Source: Actinomycetota bacterium (GTDB lineage Bacteria > Actinomycetota > Thermoleophilia > Solirubrobacterales > 70-9). Taken from it: 49,750 nt of DNA. Every line of letters begins with the position of its first letter. Positions within the stretch are counted from its first letter, which is position 1. The notes beneath the pieces are model-generated. The model was not told the DNA's origin and made no database searches. It was given only the letters and a program-made list of their open reading frames with translations. Positions 41,650 to 49,230 of the stretch are shown one piece after another. The stretch covers positions 1 to 49,750 of the forward strand of contig JAFDWO010000131.1 in assembly GCA_018268415.1 (NCBI GenBank), given 5' to 3'. The translations under genes and the position numbers were made by a program.

Positions 41650-42593
41650 CTGATCGCCATCGCATTCGCCGGCGAGCCGACGCCGCCGGGCAGGTTGAGG
41701 GGCATGGCCGTGAACAGGAAGTCCCAGCGCGAGTCGGCGGCGCAGCGGGAGGCGAGGCGGTCGAGGTCGAGCAGCTCGCCGACGACGAAGCCCAACAAGG
41801 GGATCAGCCGGCGGTGTAGCGAGCCCACCGCGGGGTCGCCGGGGGCAACCTCCAGGGTCGGGTTGTCGGCGGCGACCGCGATCGCGCCGCTGTCCCAGAG
41901 GAAGCGGGCGACGTCGTCGGAGCCGGCGAGGCCGCTGATCGACGGGGTGCCCGCCTGGGCCTCGCGGCCCGCCTGGTCGAGGGCCCGGTAGGCGGCGATC
42001 CAGCCGGTGCGGATCAGCAGGACGTCACCGGGGCGCGGCTCGACCTCCTGGGCGGCGACGATCTCCCGCAGCTCCTCGGCCTCGATCGGCTCGGCGCCGA
42101 AGGGGTCCCAGGCGCGGCCCTCCTGCTCGCGATGGGCGACGACGTCGAGCAGCAGGCCACGGCCGACGATCCCGGCGTCGGTCCAGCGGCCGATGCCGAG
42201 GCGCTCGTCGTCGGCCGCGAACCCTGCGTCGGTGACGCCGCCGAAGAAGCCGAACTCCCGGGCGCGGACGTGGCGCAGCCCGTCCCACTGGGTCGAGCCC
42301 TGCGGATAGAAGGAGTCGAGCCGATCGTCGAGGGTGTTGCGGTCGGTGGCGAAGACCTCCTGGGCGACCGGGTCGCGACCGAACAGTGGCGGCGCGATCT
42401 CGGTCAGCGGCAGGTTCAGCCCGAAGGTCTCCCCCTCGCGGACCAGCCCGGCAGCCTCCCGCACGGTCTCCGGCGTCATCCGGGTGAGCGTGCCGAGATC
42501 ACGGTCGAGCGCCTCCCAGGCGTGCGGCATGCCGAGCTTCTCGATCCGCGGCAGCGCGTCGTAGGCGGTCTCGTTTCCACGGTCCGCGGTCAT
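41646..42593 (-). CDS. Cyclase/kynurenine-formamidase-like metal hydrolase
   Basis: A 315-residue member of the cyclase family. The metal-site region reads GSTQWDGLRHVRAREFGFFG, related to the HxGTHxDxxxH motif but with Gln-Trp as in a subset of bacterial cyclases. Other landmarks are GIVGRGLLLDVVA and PRPGDVLLIRTGW. Relatives hydrolyse amides, lactones or cyclic ketone products. A ring-opening or lactone-hydrolysis step is plausible here. It overlaps tetR 5 upstream and dehydrogenase 1 downstream, each by 4 bases. Confidence 0.87.
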   Translation of the reverse strand: MTADRGNETAYDALPRIEKLGMPHAWEALDRDLGTLTRMTPETVREAAGLVREGETFGLNLPLTEIAPPLFGRDPVAQEVFATDRNTLDDRLDSFYPQGSTQWDGLRHVRAREFGFFGGVTDAGFAADDERLGIGRWTDAGIVGRGLLLDVVAHREQEGRAWDPFGAEPIEAEELREIVAAQEVEPRPGDVLLIRTGWIAAYRALDQAGREAQAGTPSISGLAGSDDVARFLWDSGAIAVAADNPTLEVAPGDPAVGSLHRRLIPLLGFVVGELLDLDRLASRCAADSRWDFLFTAMPLNLPGGVGSPANAMAIR

Positions 42594-43228
42594 CCCCGGA
42601 CCCTTCCCCGGCTTGCCGCGGCGGTCCCACGCACCATCCCGACGACCATCTCCGCGTAGGCGCCGGCGATGTACTCGGCCGAGTCGCCTCCCTGGTCCCG
42701 GTACCAGCTCGGCAGCCCGTTCAGCGCCGACAGGGTGAAGAAGCAGACGTAGCGCGGGTCGAGCCCCGCAGCGGCCTGCCCTTCGGCCTTCGTCGCCTCC
42801 AGCAGGTCGATCAGGAAGCCCTCGTACTCGCGCCGTTTGCGCCGCACGGCGCCCTGCTGGCGACCGTCCAGGTGGCGCCACTCGCGAAAGTAGACGCTCG
42901 CCCGCTCCAGGTTGGAGAGGTGCCAGAGGGACCACTCGTAAACGAAGCTGCGCAGCTTCTCGAGCGCCGGGGCGTCCATCTCGGTGACCCCTTCCATGAT
43001 CGCCCGCGACTGCTCGTCGGAGGTATCGAAGACGTGTGAGAGCAGGTCTTCCTTGGAGTCGATGTAGTAGTAGAGGCTGCCCTTCAGGACGCCGACCCGT
43101 TCGGCCACGTCCTGGATCGAGGCAGCCGCGTAGCCCTTGTCGTGGAAGACCTCGATCGCCGCGTCGAGGACGTCGTCACGGCGGCTCTGACGGGTGCCGA
43201 CCACCGTCGGATCCACGCTGTCGGCCAC
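42590..43228 (-). CDS. TetR family regulator 5
   Basis: A 212-residue TetR repressor. The HTH has GYAAASIQDVAERVGVLKGS then LYYYIDSKEDLL. The ligand domain has EWSLWHLSNLERASVYFREW, RHLDGRQQGAVRRKRREYEG and ALNGLPSWYRDQG. GTG start, 1 base after the enoyl-CoA hydratase stop. It is embedded in the middle of operon G rather than at its end, so it would be induced with the operon it probably represses. Confidence 0.9.
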   Translation of the reverse strand: MADSVDPTVVGTRQSRRDDVLDAAIEVFHDKGYAAASIQDVAERVGVLKGSLYYYIDSKEDLLSHVFDTSDEQSRAIMEGVTEMDAPALEKLRSFVYEWSLWHLSNLERASVYFREWRHLDGRQQGAVRRKRREYEGFLIDLLEATKAEGQAAAGLDPRYVCFFTLSALNGLPSWYRDQGGDSAEYIAGAYAEMVVGMVRGTAAASRGRVRG

Positions 43229-43229
43229 C

Positions 43230-44030
43230 TCAGCGCCCCTTGAACTCGGGCGGGCGCTTCTCGGCGAAGGCGGCGATCCCCTCGCGGTGGTCCTCGGAGG
43301 TCATCGCGATCGCCTGGCCGAAGGCCTCGATCTCGGCCTGCTCCTCGATCGTGTGGACGGCCGACTCGTTGAGCGCCCGCTTGGCGGCACCGAGCGCGAT
43401 CGTCGCGCCCGTGGCCAGCTTCCGCGCCGCCTCGCCGGCGGTCGCCATCAGCTCCTCGTCGGGGACGACGAAGTTGACCAGCCCGAGCCCCCGCGCCTCC
43501 GCCGCGGTCAGCCGGCGGCCGGTGAACATCAGCTCCTTGGCGGTGACCAACCCGACCGCCCGGGTGAGGAAGTAGGAGGTGCAGCCATCGGGGGCGAGGC
43601 CGACCCGGCTGAACGCCATCGAGAGCGAGGCCGACTCGGCCGCGTAGATGACGTCACAGGCCATCGCGATGCCCAGCCCGAGCCCGTGCGCGTGGCCGTT
43701 GACGGCGGCGATCACCGGCTTGTCGAGCCGGGCCAGCGGGATCACCACCTCGCGGGTGAGCTTCGCCATCCGCCGGCGGGTCGTCTCCGCCCCGCGGTCG
43801 GGGTCCATCTGCTTGATGTCGCCGCCGGTCGAGAAGGCGCGCCCGGCGCCGGTGAGGAGGACGGCGCGCACCTCGGCCGCGTCGGCGAGCATCCGCAGCA
43901 CCGCCGCCAGCTCTTCCTTCAGCTGCATGTTCAGCGCGTTCAGCGCCTCCGGGCGATTCAGCGTGACCGTCGCCAGGCCGCCCTCGACGCCGACGTCGAC
44001 CGTCTCGTATCCGACCTGGGACGTCGCCAT
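43230..44030 (-). CDS. Enoyl-CoA hydratase/isomerase (PaaG-like)
   Basis: A 266-residue crotonase-fold enzyme. The oxyanion segments are FSTGGDIKQMD and NGHAHGLGLGIAMACDVIYA. The first catalytic Glu of true hydratases is not conserved (Ile there), while MAFSRVGLAPDGCTSYFL carries an Asp as in PaaG/delta3-delta2 isomerases. Double-bond isomerisation is therefore as likely as hydration. It overlaps the DUF35 gene as TGATG. Confidence 0.92.
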   Translation of the reverse strand: MATSQVGYETVDVGVEGGLATVTLNRPEALNALNMQLKEELAAVLRMLADAAEVRAVLLTGAGRAFSTGGDIKQMDPDRGAETTRRRMAKLTREVVIPLARLDKPVIAAVNGHAHGLGLGIAMACDVIYAAESASLSMAFSRVGLAPDGCTSYFLTRAVGLVTAKELMFTGRRLTAAEARGLGLVNFVVPDEELMATAGEAARKLATGATIALGAAKRALNESAVHTIEEQAEIEAFGQAIAMTSEDHREGIAAFAEKRPPEFKGR

Positions 44031-45004
44031 CAGTCGAAGACGGGCTCGAAGTAGTCGATGTCTTCCAGCGACCCGGTCGGCTCGGCGTCCTTCCACACGG
44101 CGCGGACCTTCATGCCGGTGTGGAGCCGCTCTTTCGCCTCCTCGACATCGATGCCGCCGATCGAGTGGATCAACCGGGTGGCCGAGCCGTCGAGGACGAT
44201 CTCCGCGTAGACGTAGGGCGGTTCCCGCACCTGGCCGACGAACTCCATGTGGATGACCGAGAAGGCTTTGATCGTCCCGGTGTCGGCGACGTCGACCCAC
44301 TCCTCGGTGCGCACGAAGCAGGCGTCGCAGTACTCGCGCGGCGGCACCAGCACGCAGGTGCAGCGCGGGCAACGGACCCCCTGGATGCGCCGGCTGGTGG
44401 CGATGCCGTCGAAGAGGGTGCCGTAGTAGGGCCCGAAGGCGTGGTCGTAGTCGAGCCGCAGGTCGTAGCTCTGTTCGAGCACCGGCTCGACGTCCGCGGT
44501 CGCCTCGAACGGCTGCGGCCACTCGCCCGCGGCGGCGGCGTCGCTCACCTCGAAGCCCTCGACGTCCAGCATGCTGCCCGCCGGGCTCGCGGCCCAACGG
44601 GCGGCGACCCGGGTGCCGACCTCGAGGTCGGCGAGCTCCGCGTCGAGCACCTTGTGGACGAGGTCACAGTCGGCGCCGTCGAGTCGGATCATCGCCAGGA
44701 CGCCGGCGGGCGTCGCGGTGAAGCCGGTCAGCGCGCCCGTCGGCGCGACCTCGAAATCCGCCGCCGTCGTCTCGCCACACGCCGCGCAGAAGTCCTGCGC
44801 CGGCACGGCGACGTCGCCACACTTCTCGCAGCGCGAGCCGACCAGCTTGTGGTTGGCAAGCTCGGCGAGGAACACGGACGCGGCGCGCCCGGTGGTCAGC
44901 GTGTAGGGAAGCTCGATGCGACCGGCGAAGGTCGGGTTCTCGCCCGGGGCCGACCCGAGACCCTCGCCCCGCATCATTACCGGAGTAGCTGCTTTGGCCT
45001 CCAT
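44030..45004 (-). CDS. Tandem DUF35 (zinc ribbon plus OB-fold) protein
   Basis: A 324-residue protein with two DUF35 units. Zinc ribbon 1 uses C59/C62 and C73/C76; ribbon 2 uses C212/C215 and C226/C229. Each is followed by an OB-fold segment (EVAPTGALTGFTATP; WVDVADTGTIKAFSVIHMEF). DUF35 proteins bind acyl-CoA and form complexes with thiolase-fold partners; in steroid side-chain breakdown the DUF35 part of ChsH2 is needed for the Ltp2 retro-aldolase. Two units beside two thiolase-fold genes suggest one per partner. An AGGAGGAAGAAG site precedes the ATG. Confidence 0.88.
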   Translation of the reverse strand: MEAKAATPVMMRGEGLGSAPGENPTFAGRIELPYTLTTGRAASVFLAELANHKLVGSRCEKCGDVAVPAQDFCAACGETTAADFEVAPTGALTGFTATPAGVLAMIRLDGADCDLVHKVLDAELADLEVGTRVAARWAASPAGSMLDVEGFEVSDAAAAGEWPQPFEATADVEPVLEQSYDLRLDYDHAFGPYYGTLFDGIATSRRIQGVRCPRCTCVLVPPREYCDACFVRTEEWVDVADTGTIKAFSVIHMEFVGQVREPPYVYAEIVLDGSATRLIHSIGGIDVEEAKERLHTGMKVRAVWKDAEPTGSLEDIDYFEPVFD

Positions 45005-45016
45005 CTTCTTCCTCCT

Positions 45017-46174
45017 CTAGTTCTTGTCGGCGCCGACCACGGCGACGCCGCGCAGGTTGGCCCAGCCGCCGCCCGCCTGGACCAGCGCGGTCCGGGCGCC
45101 GGGCACCTGGCGTTCGCCCGCTTTGTCGGTCACCTGGAGCGCCGCCTCGGCGAGGCGGATCAGCGCCGTGGCGCCGATCGGGTTCGCCCCCATGCAGCCG
45201 CCGGAGGGGTTGCACGGGATGTCGCCCTCCATCTCGGTGGCGCCGGACTCGATCAGCGCCGCCGCCTCGCCGGTCCGGCAGAGGCCGAGACCCTCGTAGT
45301 AGGAGAGCTCGAAGTTGGTGTAAGGCTCCTGCAGCTCGGCGACGTCGAACTGGCGGCGCGGGTTGGTGATCCCGGCTTTCTTGTAGACCCGTTGCGCGGC
45401 GAGCTGGAGTGGGACCGACTGCAGCATGAATCGATTTGCCGCGTTGTCGGCCTCGCCGTAGTAGGACATGCCACGGATCCAGGCCGGCTTCGCGCTGACC
45501 TGCGGCACGACGTCGTCGCCGGCGAGGATCACCGCGCAGGCGCCGTCGGAGATCGGCGGGACGTCGAGCAGCTTGATCGGCCAGGCGAGCGGCCGCGAGT
45601 TCAGCACGTCCTCCACCGTGACCTCCTTGCGCACGTGCGAGTAGGGGTTGCGGAAGGCGTTCTTGTGGTTCTTGACGCTGACCAGCGCCGCCGCCTCCTC
45701 GGTGTGGCCGAGGGTCTCGATCCTGGCTTTCCAGTAGGCCGAGGCGAAGCCCATGATCCCGACCGCGAACTCGCGTCCCCAGAAGGGGTCGTAGAGCGTG
45801 GAGATCTGGTATTGGAGGGCCCCCTCGGAGAGCTTGTCGTAGGCGACCACGAGGACCTTGTCGGCGAAGCCGCTGGACACCTGGTTCATCGCCGCGAGGG
45901 CGCCGGCGAGGCCGGTGCCGCCGCCGCTGGTGATCCGGACCACCGGCTTCATGTGGCCGCCGAGGCCGTCGACCAGCCACTTCTCCGGCTGGTTGACGGC
46001 GCCGAACAGCGCCGGGCCGCTGGCGACCACGATCGAGTCGATGTCGTCGAGGGTCATCTCGGCATCGGCGAGGGCGCCGTCGACGGCCTCGCGCACGAGA
46101 CCCGCCTGGCTGACGTCCTTGCGCCGGCGGGCGTGAACCGTCTGCCCGGTTCCGACTATCGCTACATCGCGCAT
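45017..46174 (-). CDS. Thiolase-fold lipid-transfer/aldolase-like protein 1
   Basis: A 385-residue SCPx/Ltp-type thiolase-fold protein: MRDVAIVGTGQTVHARR, MTLDDIDSIVVASGP, and terminal GGCMGANPIGATALIRLAEA. The usual nucleophile motif (Ser-Cys-x-Ser/Thr-Gly) is TSGGGTGLAGA near residue 84, without Cys, and the late GHPxGA His is Asn. Classical thiolysis is therefore unlikely. A retro-aldol role together with the DUF35 protein, as for Ltp2, fits better. It starts 4 bases after thiolase-fold gene 2. Confidence 0.87.
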   Translation of the reverse strand: MRDVAIVGTGQTVHARRRKDVSQAGLVREAVDGALADAEMTLDDIDSIVVASGPALFGAVNQPEKWLVDGLGGHMKPVVRITSGGGTGLAGALAAMNQVSSGFADKVLVVAYDKLSEGALQYQISTLYDPFWGREFAVGIMGFASAYWKARIETLGHTEEAAALVSVKNHKNAFRNPYSHVRKEVTVEDVLNSRPLAWPIKLLDVPPISDGACAVILAGDDVVPQVSAKPAWIRGMSYYGEADNAANRFMLQSVPLQLAAQRVYKKAGITNPRRQFDVAELQEPYTNFELSYYEGLGLCRTGEAAALIESGATEMEGDIPCNPSGGCMGANPIGATALIRLAEAALQVTDKAGERQVPGARTALVQAGGGWANLRGVAVVGADKN

Positions 46175-46178
46175 CGGT

Positions 46179-47312
46179 TCAGACCTCCAGGGTGAAGACG
46201 CAGTGGTTTTGCATGCCGACCCCGCCGGCGCCGTGGACGACGGCGGAGGTCGCCCCCGCGGGGGCGTGGTCGACCCGGTCGGCCAGCTGCAGCGATGCCT
46301 CGCTCAGCCGCACCAGCCCGGTGGCCATGATCGGGTCGGCGGGAAGCGAGCCGCCCGACGGGTTGAGGTGGATCTCGGAGCCGTCGCGGTAGAGCGCCGG
46401 GGCGCCGCCCGGGGAGGCGAGCCCGAGCGCCTCCAGCACCATCAGCTGGGTCGCCGCCGACGAGGCGGAAACCTCGGCGATCGAGAGCTTGGTCGGATCG
46501 CCGATGCCGGCCCGCTTGTACGCGGCCTCGGCGGCAACCTTGGCGGCCGGGAGCGAGCCGCGCTCGCGACGGGCAAAGGCGTGCTGGTCGATCGCCGTGC
46601 CGATGCCGGTGATCCAGACCGGGGTCGGGCAGACCCGTTCGGCAACCCGCTGTGAGGTGATCACCACGGCGACCGCGCCGTCGACCGCGCGCGCGAGCTC
46701 GAGCTCGCGCAGCGGCGCCGCGACGACGGCGGAGGCGCGGATCGCGTCGGCCGCCGGGACGTCGTCGGTCTCGACCCACGGATTCGTCGCCGCCTTCGCC
46801 CAATCGTGGGCGACGACGTCGGCGAAGATCTCCTCGGAGTGGCCGTGCTCGGCCAGGTAGCTCTGCGCCTGCAGGCCGCTCGCCGCCTCGTGGCCGAAGC
46901 CGACCGGGCGCTGATAGAAGGGCTCGACCTGGCTCCAGTAGAAAGCCGAGACGTCCCCCTCCGAAGGCTTCGAGTACCCGATCAGCAAGCCGACTTCGGC
47001 CGATCCGGCGCCGATCTTGGTGGCGCCGTAAAGGGCCGCCCAGAGGCCGTCCTCCTCGACCCGCGACTCTTCCTTGTGATGGGCGCCCATGGCGCCGAGG
47101 AAGCCGCAGTTGGAGATGCTGCGGCCGTCGAGGATGTCGCTCCCCGAATCGATCACGAAGTCGACGTCCTCGATTCTCAGACCTGAGCCCTTGAGCGCGG
47201 CGCTGACCGCCTCGGAGATCAGATCAACGTGTTGACGATTGGCCCAACGGCTCTTGAGGCTCGTCTGCGCGCTAGCGACGACGGCCACGCGATTGCTTGA
47301 TTTGGCGAACAT
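46179..47312 (-). CDS. Thiolase-fold lipid-transfer/aldolase-like protein 2
   Basis: A 377-residue divergent paralogue of protein 1: VAVVASAQTSLKSRWANRQH, RIEDVDFVIDSGSD, LIGYSKPSEGDVSAFYWSQV, and late NPSGGSLPADPIMATGLVRL. Neither the nucleophile Cys nor the GHPxGA His is present, so it may be a second aldolase subunit or a structural partner. ATG at 47312 (MFAKSS) is preferred because the in-frame extension upstream runs through operator O10. First gene of operon G. Confidence 0.83.
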   Translation of the reverse strand: MFAKSSNRVAVVASAQTSLKSRWANRQHVDLISEAVSAALKGSGLRIEDVDFVIDSGSDILDGRSISNCGFLGAMGAHHKEESRVEEDGLWAALYGATKIGAGSAEVGLLIGYSKPSEGDVSAFYWSQVEPFYQRPVGFGHEAASGLQAQSYLAEHGHSEEIFADVVAHDWAKAATNPWVETDDVPAADAIRASAVVAAPLRELELARAVDGAVAVVITSQRVAERVCPTPVWITGIGTAIDQHAFARRERGSLPAAKVAAEAAYKRAGIGDPTKLSIAEVSASSAATQLMVLEALGLASPGGAPALYRDGSEIHLNPSGGSLPADPIMATGLVRLSEASLQLADRVDHAPAGATSAVVHGAGGVGMQNHCVFTLEV

Positions 47313-47326
47313 GGAGCGCACGTTAC

Positions 47327-47344
47327 CAGACAATCGTTTGGTAG
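47327..47344 (+). promoter_or_regulatory. TetR-operator-like site O10 (operon G)
   Basis: CAGACAATC|GTTTGGTAG lies 15 bases upstream of the thiolase-fold 2 start. A TTATCT box just above it could be the -10; no strong -35 was seen. Confidence 0.7.
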
Positions 47345-47372
47345 ATAAAGTCCGCTTTCGGTTACCACTAAT

Positions 47373-47390
47373 CGACCGGGCGTTTGGTTG
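47373..47390 (+). promoter_or_regulatory. TetR-operator-like site O11 (gene H)
   Basis: CGACCGGGC|GTTTGGTTG lies 20 bases before the plus-strand start at 47410. With O10, 29 bases away, it makes a shared divergent control region for operon G and gene H. Confidence 0.65.
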
Positions 47391-47409
47391 AGAAGGAAGG
47401 CAGGAGAGC

Positions 47410-48006
47410 ATGGACGAGAAGCTGCTTTGGAGGCCGACCGACGAGGCGGTGCGAAGTTCCACCCTGCACCGCTACGCCGACTGGCTGGCCATCGAGCGGG
47501 GGCTGCGCTTCGGCGGCTACGAGGAGCTCCGCAGCTGGTCGGTCGAGGACCTCGACGCCTTCTGGAACTCGATCTTCGACTTCTTCGGCGTCGAGTTCGA
47601 CGGGCAGCGCGGCGTCGCGCTCGGGTCGCGCGAGATGCCCGGTGCCGAATGGTTCCCGGGAGTGCGATTGAAGGTCGCCGACGCCCTGGTGGTCGACCTG
47701 CCGCAGCCGGGGACCGACGTCTGGATCGAGCTCTTCGTCGTCCTCGCCGCGGGTGCCGAGCTCGACGACGAGCTGCGCAAGGGGCTGGCGCGGCGGATCC
47801 GCGAACGGTGCAGCCCCCGCCACGTCCCCGACGAGGTGCTGGCGATCGCGGCCGTCCCGCGGACGCTCTCGGGGAAGGCCCTGGAGGTGCCCGTGAAGCG
47901 GATCCTGATGGGGGCCGACCCGGCGAAGGCGGTGAGCCGCGGCTCGCTCGCCAACCCCGAGGCGCTCGACTGGTTCGTCAGGCGAGCCGCGGCGACGACC
48001 GGTTGA
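47410..48006 (+). CDS. Acetoacetyl-CoA-synthetase-like protein with internal deletion
   Basis: A 198-residue protein whose two ends match acetoacetyl-CoA synthetase (usual length about 650). Residues 1 to about 85 are the N-terminal domain (WRPTDEAVRSSTLHRYADWL, SVEDLDAFWNSIFDFFGV, AEWFPGVRL). From about residue 88 it jumps to the extreme C-terminal part (VADALVVDLPQPGTDVWIEL, SPRHVPDEV, VPRTLSGKALEVPVKRIL with the catalytic Lys, GSLANPEALDWF). The whole adenylate-forming core with the ATP P-loop is absent, in frame. AGGAG lies 3 bases upstream of the ATG. It cannot be a normal ligase and is either a tolerated remnant or a repurposed mini-protein. Confidence 0.85.
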   Translation: MDEKLLWRPTDEAVRSSTLHRYADWLAIERGLRFGGYEELRSWSVEDLDAFWNSIFDFFGVEFDGQRGVALGSREMPGAEWFPGVRLKVADALVVDLPQPGTDVWIELFVVLAAGAELDDELRKGLARRIRERCSPRHVPDEVLAIAAVPRTLSGKALEVPVKRILMGADPAKAVSRGSLANPEALDWFVRRAAATTG

Positions 48007-48832
48007 ACGACCAGGCGGCGATCGCGCCCGCGATCGCCCCGGCGCTCGCCGCCGGCCGGTCGAGGATCAGGTGATGGTGGGCGCCGGCGACGACCGTGGA
48101 AGGGACCGGGCGCCCCAGGATCGCTTCGGCGGCCCGGGGGCTTGACCCGTCGACGAGCGCGCTCTGCTCGCCGTAGACCATCGCGACCGGGCACCCGACC
48201 GCCGCCAGGTGGCGGTTGATCAGATCGTCGGTGAAGCGCTGCGCCACGCCCGGGTCGAACTTCCAGGTCCACTCGCCCTCCCGACAGCCCACCGACCTTT
48301 CGGCGATCTGCCGGACCGCTTCGGGATTGACCACCGGCTGCGCCGGGAAGAGGCGGATCGATTCGACCGCTGCCTCTCGCGACGCGAACGTCCGCATCGC
48401 CCGGGCAGGCGTCCCCCGAGGCACGCTGCCGGTCTCGGAGTCGCCGCGGCGGATGCCGGTGTCGACGAGGACCAGGCCGGCGACCAGGTCCGGGCGACGG
48501 GCGGCGGCGACCACAGCGACCAGGCCACCCATGCTGTGACCGACGATCGTGGCCCGGCCGCCGGCCAACCCCACGACCGCCGCGAGAGCCTCGTCCGCCC
48601 AAACCTCGGGCGTGTACTCGAGCCTCCTGCCGCTATCCCCGTGTCCACTGAGATCGATGGCGACGACGCGCCGACCCCGGCCGAGTCCGGCCTTCACCGC
48701 CGCGTCCCACCAGTGTCGATTGGCCCGGTTCCCGTGAAGCAGCACGACCGCATCGCCCCGAGGGTGCCCCCCATCGTCTTGACCACACCACGCAATCTGG
48801 CAGCCGGCCACCTGAAACCCTCCGCTCTCCAT
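47978..48832 (-). CDS. Alpha/beta hydrolase
   Basis: A 284-residue alpha/beta-hydrolase. The oxyanion region is VVLLHGNRANRHWWD, the nucleophile elbow is VGHSMGGLVAVV, the probable acid is in MVYGEQSALVD, and the His in AGAHHHLILDRP. Relatives hydrolyse esters, lactones or C-C bonds of ring-cleavage products; which applies is not clear. It is convergent with gene H and overlaps it by 29 bases at the 3' ends. It has its own operator-like site O12 ten bases before the ATG. Confidence 0.9.
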   Translation of the reverse strand: MESGGFQVAGCQIAWCGQDDGGHPRGDAVVLLHGNRANRHWWDAAVKAGLGRGRRVVAIDLSGHGDSGRRLEYTPEVWADEALAAVVGLAGGRATIVGHSMGGLVAVVAAARRPDLVAGLVLVDTGIRRGDSETGSVPRGTPARAMRTFASREAAVESIRLFPAQPVVNPEAVRQIAERSVGCREGEWTWKFDPGVAQRFTDDLINRHLAAVGCPVAMVYGEQSALVDGSSPRAAEAILGRPVPSTVVAGAHHHLILDRPAASAGAIAGAIAAWSFNRSSPRLA

Positions 48833-48841
48833 CCACCAACT

Positions 48842-48859
48842 CTACCGGCCGTTTGGCTG
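48842..48859 (+). promoter_or_regulatory. TetR-operator-like site O12 (hydrolase)
   Basis: CTACCGGCC|GTTTGGCTG lies just upstream of the hydrolase ATG and shows partial dyad symmetry (CTACC / GGCTG ends). No clear promoter boxes were found. Confidence 0.6.
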
Positions 48860-48946
48860 GTACAGCGACCCTCTCGCGGCCGTGAGGGGTCGAGGCCTCG
48901 CCGGCGCCGGGGTAGGGATGGAGCCTCTGAGCAGTCGCCCGGAGAA

Positions 48947-49190
48947 GGGATGCGGCCCCCTCGAGCTTCCGCCAATGGCGGAAAGGGATGCGGCCGTCTC
49001 GAGCTGTCGCCCGTGGCGGAAAGGGATGCGGCCGTGTCGAGCTGACGCCCGTGGCGGAAAGGGATAGGGCGTCTCGAGCTGTCGCCCGTGGCGGAAAGGG
49101 ATGCGGCCCCCTCGAGCTGGCGCCCGTGGCGGAAAGGGATGCGGCCCCCTCGAGCTGTCGCCCATGGCGGAAAGGGATGCGGCCGTCTCG
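48947..49190. repeat. 38-bp tandem repeat array, about 6.5 units
   Basis: Units begin with GGGATGCGGCC at 48947, 48985, 49023, 49061 (variant GGGATAGGGC), 49098, 49136 and 49174. Spacing is 38 bp, with one 37. Each carries TCGAGCTGTCGCCCGTGGCG and GGAAA with few changes; the trinucleotide after GCGGCC alternates between CCC and GTC/GTG. There are no unique spacers. Three unit lengths shift the frame, so it is not a coding repeat. The 48860-49750 flank otherwise holds only repeats and hairpins, with no supportable gene. Confidence 0.85.
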
Positions 49191-49230
49191 TCCACGGCCC
49201 TGGCAGGCTGTGGCCGTGGCCGAGACGGCC
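49181..49230. repeat. Long hairpin with the shared loop sequence
   Basis: The arms 49181-49199 and 49212-49230 (GGCCGTCTCG-T-CCACGGCC and its complement, one mismatch) enclose CTGGCAGGCTGT. That loop is the reverse complement of ACAGCCTGCCAG found in the loops of the hairpins at 313-368 and 49646-49701, although the stem is different. Confidence 0.7.

Noticed and set aside
47313..47462. 50-residue N-terminal extension of thiolase-fold protein 2
   Set aside because: It would translate through operator O10 and into the divergent gene's control region. Family similarity begins right after MFAKSS.
488..48832. Insertion sequences, phage or integrase genes, tRNA attachment site
   Set aside because: No transposase, integrase or tRNA gene could be recognised anywhere. 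The end repeats are the only mobility-like signal.
48947..49190. CRISPR array
   Set aside because: Units are contiguous 38-bp tandem repeats with no unique spacers, and no cas genes are in the window.
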